DNA from: Vibrio sp. MedPE-SWchi
GTDB lineage: Bacteria; Pseudomonadota; Gammaproteobacteria; Enterobacterales; Vibrionaceae
Direction of reading: 5' to 3'
DNA: 54,609 bases
Assembly (NCBI GenBank): GCA_001874155.1
Contig: MPDB01000013.1
Span: 1 to 54,609 of the forward strand
A program made the translations under genes and the position numbers. Shown one piece after another: positions 1 through 8,780 of the stretch; position 1 is the first letter of the stretch; every line of letters begins with the position of its first letter. The notes beneath the pieces are model-generated. The model searched no databases. It saw nothing but the letters and a program-made list of their open reading frames with translations, and was not told the origin of the DNA.

Positions 1-175
<175 letters not shown>

Positions 176-201
176 TCAAAAGGAAATATTTGCTTAAGAG
201 C

Positions 202-277
202 TGGTGCTGATACCCAGATTTGAACTGGGGACCTCACCCTTACCAAGGGTGCGCTCTACCGACTGAGCTATATCAGC
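202..277 (-). tRNA. thrT: tRNA-Thr (anticodon GGT)
   Basis: The minus strand reads a complete 76-nt cloverleaf: acceptor GCTGATA/TATCAGC, D-arm AGCTCAGTCGGTAGAGC, anticodon stem CACCC/GGGTG around loop TTGGTAA, T-arm with GTTCAAATC, and an encoded CCA. The GGT anticodon assigns threonine. It is the last tRNA before tufB. Confidence 0.97.
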
Positions 278-289
278 AACAAAAAGAGC

Positions 290-364
<75 letters not shown>

Positions 365-399
365 AACATAATAACTCAGGTGCTATTTTCTTTAGAATA

Positions 400-484
<85 letters not shown>

Positions 485-540
485 AAATTTTTAATCCATT
501 CCAACTACAAATGTTTCAATTGCTATGAAACAGGAAAGAA

Positions 541-616
<76 letters not shown>

Positions 617-623
617 ATAAGTG

Positions 624-658
624 GTGCGCATTCTATTGAATGATATTCGACCTTGCAA
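624..658 (-). promoter_or_regulatory. Stable-RNA promoter of the tRNA-tufB operon
   Basis: The minus strand carries TTGCAA (653-658), a 17-nt spacer, then TAGAAT (630-635), followed by a GC-rich discriminator (GCGCAC). This is a near-consensus sigma-70 promoter with the discriminator typical of stringently controlled tRNA and rRNA operons. It ends about 8-14 nt before the first mature tRNA. A/T-rich sequence upstream to 825 could bind Fis, but I cannot define sites. Confidence 0.75.
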
Positions 659-825
659 TAGTAAATTTAAAAAAAACCGCTTTTTTTACACTAATGAAAA
701 TATTTGGTGTTTTTTCATTCAAGTTTGTGTTTTTTGGGGAGTTGAACATCTTTATTATTTGCAATGCTTAGCGCTTGTTGTATGTTCGCAATTCTATTTC
801 ATAATTCTAATGCTAGTGGGTACTT

Positions 826-1749
826 ATGAGTCCTTATATCTCTTTTGATCGTGCTAAATGGGCGGAGCTACGTAACGCTGTGCCGATGACGCTTTCGGAA
901 GCAGACATACAAGAACTCAGAGGGGTTAATGAACGCCTTTCTATGGACGAAGCCGTCGATATTTATCTACCACTCAGCCGCCTGCTCAACCTATATATTG
1001 AAGCTCGTCAAAGCCGAAACTCAGTATTACACCAGTTTCTCGACAGCAACGATTCTGCGCCTCCTTTCATTATTGGTATTGCCGGCAGTGTTGCGGTTGG
1101 AAAAAGTACAACGGCTCGAATTATTCGTACACTTCTATCTCGCTGGGAGAATCACCCTAAAGTCGAATTAGTGACGACGGATGGCTTTTTATTCTCTAAG
1201 AGCGAGCTCGACAAACGCGGTATTATGCACCGTAAGGGCTTTCCAGAGTCCTATGACACCAAGCGTTTGGTCCAGTTTTTGACGGATGTGAAAGCGGGTA
1301 AAGGCAACGTTCAAGTTCCGGTGTATTCACATATCACCTATGACATCACCGATGAAGTAAAACTGATCGATAAACCCGACGTGATTATTATTGAGGGGTT
1401 AAACGTTCTTCAAAGTGGCTTGGATTACCCCGATAAACCTGCCAGTACGTTTATTTCAGACTTTCTTGATTTCTCTATTTATGTCGACGCTGAGAGTGAT
1501 GTCATCGAAAAATGGTATGTCGAACGATTCTTAGAGTTCCGCCAGGGTGCATTTACCAAGCCAGGCTCCTATTTCAGCCATTACACCTTGTTAAGCAAAT
1601 CTGAAGCCATTGATAAGGCCAAAAACATCTGGCAGTCGATCAATGGACAAAACCTTGCAGAAAATATTTTACCGACAAAAGACAGAGCTCAATTAATTCT
1701 CAAGAAAGGGCAGGACCACGCCGTTGAGAAAGTCATGCTTCGTAAGTAG
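826..1749 (+). CDS. coaA: Pantothenate kinase (type I)
   Basis: A cytoplasmic kinase that phosphorylates pantothenate, the first and rate-limiting step of coenzyme A synthesis. The 307-residue protein has the type I CoaA layout: N-terminal MSPYISFDRAKWAELR, a Walker A P-loop GIAGSVAVGKST near residues 83-94, and a conserved central PVYSH/TYDI region. Length agrees with the E. coli enzyme (316 aa), whose internal MTPYLQFDR aligns with this start. It is divergent from the tRNA-tufB operon, as in E. coli. Confidence 0.96.
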   Translation: MSPYISFDRAKWAELRNAVPMTLSEADIQELRGVNERLSMDEAVDIYLPLSRLLNLYIEARQSRNSVLHQFLDSNDSAPPFIIGIAGSVAVGKSTTARIIRTLLSRWENHPKVELVTTDGFLFSKSELDKRGIMHRKGFPESYDTKRLVQFLTDVKAGKGNVQVPVYSHITYDITDEVKLIDKPDVIIIEGLNVLQSGLDYPDKPASTFISDFLDFSIYVDAESDVIEKWYVERFLEFRQGAFTKPGSYFSHYTLLSKSEAIDKAKNIWQSINGQNLAENILPTKDRAQLILKKGQDHAVEKVMLRK

Positions 1750-1852
1750 AACTTCCTATTGGCTCGTCGACTGAAGCAATGAGATTTGGAAGATATTCGA
1801 TAGCACAACCAGCGGTCATGCTACCGAATAAGGCAAAAGACGAAGGTAAGCG

Positions 1853-2278
1853 CTATTTTATTTCGGCGCCATATTGATTTGTTTTCTCTTCACCTTTCAT
1901 GAAGCCACACTCAACCAAGATCCAGGTACCACAAATCAACGCGGCGACTGACGTTAATATCTCGATGGTACTCGTCTGTGCGACGGCACTCGGATCACCT
2001 AACGGCACCGCCATTCGGCCAAATACAAGGGGGACATTGAGTAAAAGCCACCAACTTGATTTCCCCCTGTCGTGCCAACGTTTCGCTGTAATGGCTAAAT
2101 CAGGAACGAGCACCATCAATAGGAACACTGGCAAGATAATATGCGCCATCGCAGGGAACAAAACATTAGAACCCGTCGCAAAGCCCATGATTGCGGCGTA
2201 ATAAATGGCATTCCAGATCCAATAAGTCTTTCTACCTACTCTTCCCTCAAATGAAAACAATAATGGTTTTAACTGCAT
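1853..2278 (-). CDS. DUF805 family inner-membrane protein
   Basis: A 141-residue hydrophobic protein with about four membrane segments. It starts with the family signature of a Phe/Tyr-Trp block (LLFSFEGRVGRKTYWIW) followed by a mid-protein RWHDRGKSSWW motif, both typical of DUF805 (YhaH/YhaI-like). Members are small inner-membrane proteins without an agreed biochemical role. The start is preceded by AGGG at about 8 nt. It shares its strand with the next gene (starting at 2684), but there is no sequence evidence that the two work together. Confidence 0.85.
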   Translation of the reverse strand: MQLKPLLFSFEGRVGRKTYWIWNAIYYAAIMGFATGSNVLFPAMAHIILPVFLLMVLVPDLAITAKRWHDRGKSSWWLLLNVPLVFGRMAVPLGDPSAVAQTSTIEILTSVAALICGTWILVECGFMKGEEKTNQYGAEIK

Positions 2279-2333
2279 TTAACTTACCCTAAATAAACAA
2301 ATAAAAATTCGGATCGTACGCGAATGAACGACA

Positions 2334-2684
2334 TTACCCATTCAGCGTTTTTTGAAAACAAGATCGATCCATATCTCTAATATTAACGGTTAGGCTTCTT
2401 ACTTGGCTTGCCTGCTCTTGAAGCACGGTCATCAATTGTCTCGATAACTCTCTTTTTTGCTCTTCTGTTCGGCCATCCAACAGCTCAAAGCCAACATGGA
2501 TAAAATCAACACTATCGCCCTGCTCGCCGACCAGCCAATGATGACAACGAAGCGCCCTCGACTTCACTGAGTCTGGATCAAACAGGCTGCTTCTCAGCGC
2601 AACATCATGTAAATCTTCCAAAAGTCCTTGCACATTGACGCGCTGATCAATCGAGTTTGAGTATTCCATAACGAGGTTTGGCAT
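2334..2684 (-). CDS. 5-carboxymethyl-2-hydroxymuconate isomerase family protein
   Basis: A 116-residue CHMI (HpaF-like) protein of the tautomerase superfamily. The start at 2684 is chosen over an upstream ATG at 2717 for two reasons. AAGGAG sits at ideal spacing, and this start yields Met-Pro, giving the mature N-terminal proline that serves as catalytic base in this superfamily (MPNLVMEYSNSI). HpaF isomerises an intermediate of homoprotocatechuate degradation, but none of the other hpa genes is nearby, so the real substrate is open. No signal peptide or membrane segment is visible. Confidence 0.85.
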   Translation of the reverse strand: MPNLVMEYSNSIDQRVNVQGLLEDLHDVALRSSLFDPDSVKSRALRCHHWLVGEQGDSVDFIHVGFELLDGRTEEQKRELSRQLMTVLQEQASQVRSLTVNIRDMDRSCFQKTLNG

Positions 2685-2940
2685 TGCTTCTCCTTTTGAC
2701 TTTAGAACTATCGTCAATATTTATCGCCGTGAATTCTCAACACTAATACCAAGTAACGCAGCAAATTCCGAGATAATCACTGCCAATCTGTTCGGTAGAT
2801 CACTTCTAAAGATCAACATGATTAAATAATCTCATGACCCTAATCACTAACTGATGTGATTAATCTATTGTATTATTGCGCGAACGCGTTTATTTTTTAT
2901 ATCAATTAATTTTAAACCTCAAAATAATGGAGATTTACCT

Positions 2941-3711
2941 ATGCGTCATCCTGTAGTTATGGGCAACTGGAAGCTTAACGGCAGCAAAGAAATGGTTACA
3001 GACCTATTAAACGGTCTAAACAAGGAACTTGAAGGCGTAACTGGCGTTGATGTAGCAGTGGCTCCACCTGCACTTTACATTGATCTAGCTGAGCGCACGC
3101 TTACTGATGCTGGCAGCGCAATCATTCTTGGTGCTCAAAACAGTGATGTAAACAACAAAGGCGCTTTCACAGGCGACATGTCTCCAGAGATGCTAAAAGA
3201 ATTTGGCGCGTCTCACATCATCATCGGTCACTCTGAGCGTCGTGAATACCACAACGAATCTGACGAGTTCATCGCTAAGAAATTTGCATTCCTAAAAGAA
3301 AATGGTCTAACTCCAGTTTTCTGTATCGGTGAATCTGAAGCTCAAAACGAAGCAGGTGAAACTGAAGCAGTATGTGCACGTCAAATCGACGCTGTCATCA
3401 ATACTTCAGGCGTTGAAGCTCTTGAAGGCGCTATCATCGCTTACGAACCAATCTGGGCTATCGGTACTGGTAAAGCTGCAACAGCTGAAGATGCACAACG
3501 CATCCACGCTTCTATCCGCGCGCACATCGCTAAGAAATCAGCTGACGTAGCAAGCAAGGTAGTTATCCAATACGGCGGTTCTGTTAAGCCAGAAAACGCA
3601 GCGTCTTACTTCGCACAACCAGACATCGACGGTGCTCTAGTTGGCGGCGCAGCTCTTGACGCGAAAGGCTTTGCAGCTATCGCTAAAGCTGCAGCTGAAG
3701 CAAAAGCATAA
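2941..3711 (+). CDS. tpiA: Triosephosphate isomerase
   Basis: Interconverts dihydroxyacetone phosphate and glyceraldehyde 3-phosphate in glycolysis and gluconeogenesis. The 256-residue TIM barrel has all the key residues: the Lys of GNWKLNG (K11), the catalytic His of GHSERR (H97) and the catalytic Glu of [10 protein letters not shown] (E169), followed by flexible loop 6 (TGKAAT). Codon use is strongly biased (GGT, CGT, GAA), as expected for a highly expressed gene. ATG is preceded by GGAG. It is a single-gene unit closed by a clear terminator. Confidence 0.98.
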   Translation: MRHPVVMGNWKLNGSKEMVTDLLNGLNKELEGVTGVDVAVAPPALYIDLAERTLTDAGSAIILGAQNSDVNNKGAFTGDMSPEMLKEFGASHIIIGHSERREYHNESDEFIAKKFAFLKENGLTPVFCIGESEAQNEAGETEAVCARQIDAVINTSGVEALEGAIIAYEPIWAIGTGKAATAEDAQRIHASIRAHIAKKSADVASKVVIQYGGSVKPENAASYFAQPDIDGALVGGAALDAKGFAAIAKAAAEAKA

Positions 3712-3733
3712 TTAGAAAAACCTCTAATTAGAT

Positions 3734-3766
3734 ATAAGGCCAGCCATTGCTGGCCTTATTTGTGTT
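3734..3766 (+). terminator. Intrinsic terminator of tpiA
   Basis: A perfect 11-bp stem (ATAAGGCCAGC / GCTGGCCTTAT) with a 4-nt loop, followed by TTGTGTTTG. Confidence 0.85.
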
Positions 3767-3863
3767 TGTAGTAAGCCAATCAGCAGCAGAAGATAGCGGC
3801 CGATGCTAGTGCCTAATTCATTTATCTTGTATCCTAGCGTTTTGATATTACTGCGTATGGACG

Positions 3864-5198
3864 ATGCACGATAAACACGGCTTATTAACAGCGCCAATCT
3901 CTACTGTGCTACGTCAAATGACCATCCCCATGACCTTCGGTATGGTTGCCATATTGATGTTCAACGTGGTCGACACCTTCTTCATCTCACTTTTGGGGAC
4001 ACAATCCCTAGCCGCCATAAGCTTTACCTTTCCGGTTACCTTCGCCATTAACTGTATAACCATGGGTATTGGTATTGGTATTTCGACTAGTCTCGCCCGT
4101 TTATTAGGTCAAGGTCAGGCCAAGCAAGCCGCTTACTTCTCAACTCACGGTCTGATTTTAGCGCTTCTGCTCGTTTCTATAGCGTCGTTTATTGGCTTAC
4201 TGACCATTGAACCTCTATTTTTAGCGCTTGGTGCAGAGCCGCATCTTTTACCACTCATCAATGAGTACATGGCCGTTTGGTATTTTTCGATTCCGCTATT
4301 GGTTATCCCCATGGCAGGAAACAGCGCGATACGTGCCACAGGCGATACCAAAACCCCAGCCAAGATCATGATGCTAGCAGGGCTTCTTAATGGTGTGCTT
4401 GATCCACTATTGATCTTTGGCTTTGGTCCGTTCCCCGAACTTGGAATACAAGGGGCGGCAATTTCGAGTGCGTTTAGCTGGTTTGGTGCACTACTGTGTT
4501 CGCTCTACATACTTATCAAGCGTGAAAAATTACTTTCCTTCCCAAATATCGCATCGATACTCGATGATTGGCGGCAAATACTAAGAATCGGTACACCCGC
4601 CGCGCTATCTAATGCCATGGTTCCGCTTGCCGGAGCGATTCTGATGATCTTGCTCGCGTCACATGGCACCGTTGCTGTTGCAGCGTTTGGCGCAGCTCAG
4701 CGTGTTGAGTCTCTACTCATCTTAGTTCTAATGGCGCTCACCTCTGTTTTGACACCTTTTATGGCACAAAACCTAGGGGCGAATAATCCGGCTCGCAGCT
4801 TTGGTGCGTTATTCGTTAGTATGCGTTTTGCTATTGTGTTCCAGCTGATGATATTCATTATGATGGTGCCACTCAGTGTGCCTATTGCCGATCTCTTTTC
4901 GCAAGAACAACAGGTTCAAGATTTACTCTGGCATTATCTGCTGGTTGTCCCTTTCAGCTATGGATTCCAGGGTGTCACAATGATGCTGATAGCAGGTTTA
5001 AATGCGCTGCATCAGCCATTACGTGCTTTCCAATGGGGGGTAATTAGACTGTTTGTTTTGACGTTACCTACCGCTTGGATAGGTAGCCAGTTCTATGGTG
5101 TCGAGGGATTGTTCATTGGCATTGCCATAGGAAACATTGTTAGTGGTGTCTTCAGCTATCTTTATGCGCTCAAATTACGTCGCATACACTGCTCTTAA
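3864..5198 (+). CDS. MATE family multidrug/sodium antiporter
   Basis: A 444-residue inner-membrane protein with about 12 transmembrane helices. The N-terminus (ISTVLRQMTIPMTFGMVAIL, then VDTFFISLLGTQSLAAISFTFP) is typical of the NorM/DinF branch of MATE exporters, which expel cationic compounds in exchange for Na+ or H+. The two-fold MATE repeat is visible: a second membrane block begins near residue 235 (ILRIGTPAALSNAMVPLAGA). The start follows a stop in the competing frame and has only a weak ribosome-binding site. The substrate cannot be read from sequence. Confidence 0.9.
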   Translation: MHDKHGLLTAPISTVLRQMTIPMTFGMVAILMFNVVDTFFISLLGTQSLAAISFTFPVTFAINCITMGIGIGISTSLARLLGQGQAKQAAYFSTHGLILALLLVSIASFIGLLTIEPLFLALGAEPHLLPLINEYMAVWYFSIPLLVIPMAGNSAIRATGDTKTPAKIMMLAGLLNGVLDPLLIFGFGPFPELGIQGAAISSAFSWFGALLCSLYILIKREKLLSFPNIASILDDWRQILRIGTPAALSNAMVPLAGAILMILLASHGTVAVAAFGAAQRVESLLILVLMALTSVLTPFMAQNLGANNPARSFGALFVSMRFAIVFQLMIFIMMVPLSVPIADLFSQEQQVQDLLWHYLLVVPFSYGFQGVTMMLIAGLNALHQPLRAFQWGVIRLFVLTLPTAWIGSQFYGVEGLFIGIAIGNIVSGVFSYLYALKLRRIHCS

Positions 5199-5225
5199 CC
5201 GCTAAAGAAAGTGAATCAAAAAGTA

Positions 5226-5256
5226 AAAAGCCGACACTCTCGCAGCATCGGCTTTT
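5226..5256. terminator. Bidirectional terminator between the MATE gene and rraA
   Basis: A 9-bp stem AAAAGCCGA / TCGGCTTTT with a 13-nt loop. It is flanked by A-rich and T-rich sequence, so it can serve both convergent genes. Confidence 0.7.
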
Positions 5257-5315
5257 GATTTCTTCAATACGAATGATCATGAGTAAACGTCTTCAACGAC
5301 TCATTGATTCTATCT

Positions 5316-5834
5316 CTAATCGGTGACTTCATCGTCTTCGTCTATCTCAAGCTCAATATCTAAAGGCTCTTGAGAGATGATAATGCCTGTATTGTCGGCA
5401 TAGAGAAAATCTTCTGGCATGAAAGTAACGCTACCAAAGTTCACGGCGACATCAATTTCACCAACATCATTAGCGACTGCGCCGACAGGAATCGATGCCA
5501 ACGCTTGAATACCAATACTCATGTCTTCTAGCTCGTCGACTTCTCGAACACAGCCATAAACAACAATACCTTCCCACTCATTTTCTTCAGCCAAAGCCGC
5601 TAGCTCAGCATCAATGAGTGCGCGACGAAGAGAGCCACCACCATCAATAAGCAAGACTCGACCAACGCCATCTTGCTCTAGACAAGAGCGGATAAGGCCA
5701 TTGTCTTCGAAACACTTAATCGACGTAATTTGACCTGCGAACGAAGCACTGCCGCCGAAGTTGCTGAAAAGTGGTTCAACAACGTCGACTTGATCTAAGT
5801 AAATATCGCAAAGAGCTGAAGTATTGTATTCCAT
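5316..5834 (-). CDS. rraA: Regulator of ribonuclease E activity A
   Basis: A 172-residue protein matching RraA almost throughout ([31 protein letters not shown], and the GGGSLRRAL and [10 protein letters not shown] blocks). RraA trimers bind the C-terminal scaffold of RNase E and inhibit its endonuclease activity, so changing mRNA half-lives. The acidic C-terminal tail ([14 protein letters not shown]) fits. It follows menA on the same strand with a 74-nt gap, the same menA-rraA order as in E. coli. Confidence 0.95.
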   Translation of the reverse strand: MEYNTSALCDIYLDQVDVVEPLFSNFGGSASFAGQITSIKCFEDNGLIRSCLEQDGVGRVLLIDGGGSLRRALIDAELAALAEENEWEGIVVYGCVREVDELEDMSIGIQALASIPVGAVANDVGEIDVAVNFGSVTFMPEDFLYADNTGIIISQEPLDIELEIDEDDEVTD

Positions 5835-5908
5835 AGTATTTTTCCATACTGATAGTCATCTCTATCGAGTATATCGGGTCAATAAGTCATTGCAATGATA
5901 AGGCGCAA

Positions 5909-6838
5909 TTAACTGATTAGAGTTTGAGCGATAACAATGCCGGTAAAAAGCAAATTGGTGAGCAAGGCACACTTGACCACTATAGGCAACATTGGGGCTA
6001 TTTGAGCCGGTTGCGTGGCTTGCCAAACGGCTTGCCCATGCTTAAAAACAATCACTAAGCTAAAAAGAAAAGGCAGAGCGATCCAAACTGGCGCGGGCTG
6101 AATAAGCAAATAGCTTGCAAACATCACCAGAGCACCGGCCAATAAAAAGGTGTGGTATTGCTTTGCCTTGAGCTGACCTAAACGAACAGCGACCGTTTTC
6201 TTACCACACGCCTGATCATTTTCTATATCACGCATATTATTAACATTGAGTACCGCGACAGCAAAAAGGCCGCACCCCATTGCAGGTAAAACTAACGCAC
6301 TGTCTACATACCCGGTATGCAGGAAGAAAGTACCTGCCACCCCCAGTAAACCAAAGAAGATGAAAACGGAAATATCCCCGAGCCCGACATAGCCATAAGG
6401 CTTATTACCCACGGTATAAGCAATCGCAGCGATAATGGCGAGGACGCCTAGCCCAATGAAGGCAATAATGCTCTGTAAGCTATCTAACGCATAAAAAACA
6501 AGACAAAGACCAGAAGCCATCGTGAGGATAATGTTAATGACCATTGCCTGCTTCATTGTTTTTAACGACACGGCACCCGACTGAATAGCTCTAACAGGAC
6601 CAAGGCGATCATCATTGTCCGTGCCTTTAATGGCATCACCGTAGTCATTCGCAAGATTGGAGAGAATCTGTAACAAAGTGGCCGTAACAAATGCTAAAAC
6701 GGCAATGGGAAGAGAAAACTGCCCGATGGAGTACGCCAACACGCTCCCCGTGAGAATAGAGACCAGAGCCAGCGGAAGCGTTTTAGGCCTTGCCGCATCG
6801 AGCCAGATTTGGAGTGATTGCTTCATTGTATTATTCAT
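5909..6838 (-). CDS. menA: 1,4-dihydroxy-2-naphthoate octaprenyltransferase
   Basis: A membrane prenyltransferase that attaches the polyprenyl tail in menaquinone synthesis. The 309-residue protein has the UbiA-superfamily layout with about 8-9 helices. Two Asp-rich diphosphate/Mg-binding motifs are present: NDYGDAIKGTDNDD near residue 64 and NNMRDIENDQACGKKT near residue 200. An ATG four codons downstream (MKQSLQIW) is an alternative start; the upstream one has a GAG at suitable spacing. Menaquinone serves fumarate and other anaerobic respirations, consistent with the C4-dicarboxylate genes elsewhere in the window. Confidence 0.95.
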   Translation of the reverse strand: MNNTMKQSLQIWLDAARPKTLPLALVSILTGSVLAYSIGQFSLPIAVLAFVTATLLQILSNLANDYGDAIKGTDNDDRLGPVRAIQSGAVSLKTMKQAMVINIILTMASGLCLVFYALDSLQSIIAFIGLGVLAIIAAIAYTVGNKPYGYVGLGDISVFIFFGLLGVAGTFFLHTGYVDSALVLPAMGCGLFAVAVLNVNNMRDIENDQACGKKTVAVRLGQLKAKQYHTFLLAGALVMFASYLLIQPAPVWIALPFLFSLVIVFKHGQAVWQATQPAQIAPMLPIVVKCALLTNLLFTGIVIAQTLIS

Positions 6839-6889
6839 TTACGCTCAATATCTTAAGATTGTGTCACAACCCCTTCCTTCAAGCAAAAA

Positions 6890-6916
6890 CTAAAAAAGGC
6901 CACCTAAGTGACCTTT
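6890..6916 (-). terminator. Intrinsic terminator of efp
   Basis: The minus strand reads AAAGGTCAC-TTAG-GTGGCCTTT followed by TTT: a 9-bp stem with one G-U wobble and a U-tract. Confidence 0.8.
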
Positions 6917-6948
6917 ATTTCATCAGATTTGAATTCAAATTGATGCGA

Positions 6949-7515
6949 CTATTTTACTCGACCAACGTATTCCGCAGTACGAGTATCAACCTTGATCACT
7001 TCACCAATAGAGATGAAAAGTGGAACACGTACAACGGCGCCTGTTGCTAGCGTTGCAGGTTTACCGCCAGTACCTTGTGTATCACCTTTCAGGCCTGGAT
7101 CAGTTTCAGTGACTTCAATCTCAACAAAGTTCGGTGGTGTAACAACGATAGGGTTGCCATTCCAAAGCGTGATCATGCAAGTATCATTTTCGACTAGCCA
7201 TTTAGCATTGTCGCCAACCGCTTTCGCTTCTGCTGCAATCTGCTCGAAAGACTCGCTGTTCATAAAGTGGTAGAATTCACCATCGTTGTACAGGTAATCT
7301 AGATCGATATCCATAACGTCAGCAACTTCTACAGACTCACCTGACTTAAAGGTTTTCTCTAATACTTTACCTGAAAGCAGTTTACGGATTTTGACACGGT
7401 TGAACGCTTGACCTTTGCCCGGTTTCACTAACTCATTTTCGAGAATGACACACGGCTCGCTATCAAGCATAAGTTTGAGACCGCCTTTAAATTCATTCGT
7501 GCTAACAGTAGCCAT
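6949..7515 (-). CDS. efp: Translation elongation factor P
   Basis: EF-P binds between the P and E sites and rescues ribosomes stalled at polyproline. The 188-residue protein has the three-barrel EF-P length. The lysine expected to be beta-lysylated lies at K34 in the loop KPGKGQAF, the EpmA/EpmB-type sequence. The start follows AGAGGA. It is divergent from epmB, the aminomutase gene needed for the modification, with only 32 nt between the start codons. A terminator follows. Confidence 0.97.
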   Translation of the reverse strand: MATVSTNEFKGGLKLMLDSEPCVILENELVKPGKGQAFNRVKIRKLLSGKVLEKTFKSGESVEVADVMDIDLDYLYNDGEFYHFMNSESFEQIAAEAKAVGDNAKWLVENDTCMITLWNGNPIVVTPPNFVEIEVTETDPGLKGDTQGTGGKPATLATGAVVRVPLFISIGEVIKVDTRTAEYVGRVK

Positions 7516-7547
7516 TTTTTCCTCTTACCATTTTCGAGTTTAAATTA

Positions 7548-8570
7548 ATGCCGCACATCATAACCCGAATTGACCAATCTGTTGAGCAAAACTGGCTCAA
7601 ACAGCTAGCGAATGCGATCTCAGACCCTGTAAAGCTGCTTGAAACATTGAATATCGATGTTTCCGAATGGGAATCTGGCTTCAAAGCAAAAGCATTATTT
7701 TCGCAGCGTGTTCCGCAAAGTTTTATCAACCGAATGGAGAAAGGCAACCCACACGACCCTTTACTAAGACAGGTTCTGCCACTTAGCGAAGAGTTTGAAT
7801 TGCACGAGGGTTACTCCACCGACCCACTCGGTGAGCAAAACAATCAAGTGCCCGGACTACTGCACAAATATAAGAATCGAGCACTCTTTATCGTCAAAGG
7901 TGGCTGCGCCATAAACTGTCGATATTGTTTTCGAAGACACTTCCCATACAATGAAAACAAGGGCAGTAAGTCGGTGTGGCAACAAGGGCTTGATTACCTA
8001 AAAGCCCATACCGAAATCAATGAGGTCATACTGTCTGGCGGTGATCCGCTCATGGCCAAAGATCATGAACTAGAATGGCTCATCAATGCCGTCGCTGATA
8101 TTCAGCATATCAAGCGCTTAAGAATTCACTCTCGACTGCCGGTTGTTATCCCTGCAAGAGTCACCGATGAACTGCATCACTTGCTTTCCAGTACTCGCTT
8201 ACAGGTCATCTTTGTGACCCACATTAATCACGTCAATGAGATTAACGATGAACTCAGCACCGCCATCGCCAAGTTGAAATCGGCTAATGTCACCATGCTT
8301 AATCAGGGCGTTCTTCTTAAAGGCATAAACGACAGTGTTGCTGCGCAAGTGGCCCTGAGCGAATCCCTCTTCACTATTGGCATCCTTCCCTACTACCTTC
8401 ATGTTTTGGATAAGGTTCAAGGGGCAGCCCATTTCTATGTGTCAGATGCGAAAGCGAAAGAGATAATGTCAGGGTTAATTGAACAAGTGTCTGGGTATCT
8501 CGTCCCCACGTTAACGCGAGAAGTCGCCGGGAAGAAAAGTAAAACGCCGCTCGATTTGCACCTAGAGTAG
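7548..8570 (+). CDS. epmB: EF-P lysine 2,3-aminomutase
   Basis: A radical SAM enzyme that converts (S)-alpha-lysine to (R)-beta-lysine, which EpmA attaches to EF-P Lys34. The 340-residue protein has the radical SAM Cys motif CAINCRYCFRRHFPY near residues 119-133, the LSGGDPLM block and, at the C-terminus, the lysine-rich PLP region (GKKSKTPLDLHLE) typical of EpmB. The short C-terminus separates it from clostridial lysine 2,3-aminomutase. It has no obvious Shine-Dalgarno. Being head-to-head with efp supports the role. Confidence 0.95.
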   Translation: MPHIITRIDQSVEQNWLKQLANAISDPVKLLETLNIDVSEWESGFKAKALFSQRVPQSFINRMEKGNPHDPLLRQVLPLSEEFELHEGYSTDPLGEQNNQVPGLLHKYKNRALFIVKGGCAINCRYCFRRHFPYNENKGSKSVWQQGLDYLKAHTEINEVILSGGDPLMAKDHELEWLINAVADIQHIKRLRIHSRLPVVIPARVTDELHHLLSSTRLQVIFVTHINHVNEINDELSTAIAKLKSANVTMLNQGVLLKGINDSVAAQVALSESLFTIGILPYYLHVLDKVQGAAHFYVSDAKAKEIMSGLIEQVSGYLVPTLTREVAGKKSKTPLDLHLE

Positions 8571-8666
8571 TGCGGTACTTCGATTGATTTAAATTGAACA
8601 AGTGTGATTTACACGTTAGAACGCTTCAATTGTTATGATTGCAGCATGCTTTTTTGACGAGAAACA

Positions 8667-8747
8667 ATGAAAGCGCCGATCACTAAATACCACCTCATAA
8701 ACCGCACATTGGCTCACACCCGCAGCTACCACTTTTGTATAGGATGA
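8667..8747 (+). CDS. Possible 26-residue leader peptide upstream of the DcuB-type carrier
   Basis: ATG at 8667 opens a 26-codon frame (MKAPITKYHLINRTLAHTRS, then YHFCIG) ending with TGA at 8745-8747, 33 nt before the carrier start. It is preceded by GAGAAACA, a weak ribosome-binding site. The peptide has no recognised relatives that I can name and may be chance. It is listed because it fills most of an otherwise empty leader and starts just after a plausible promoter region. Confidence 0.25.
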   Translation: MKAPITKYHLINRTLAHTRSYHFCIG

Positions 8748-8780
8748 TCACCTAACATACATAATGGGTGAGGTAGATAC

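Noticed and set aside
2690..2705. CTAAAGTC string on the minus strand, like the candidate CrbR element
   Set aside because: It lies about 10 nt from the CHMI start, partly overlapping the ribosome-binding site, and the gene has no acetate link. Treated as chance, but it lowers confidence in the motif.
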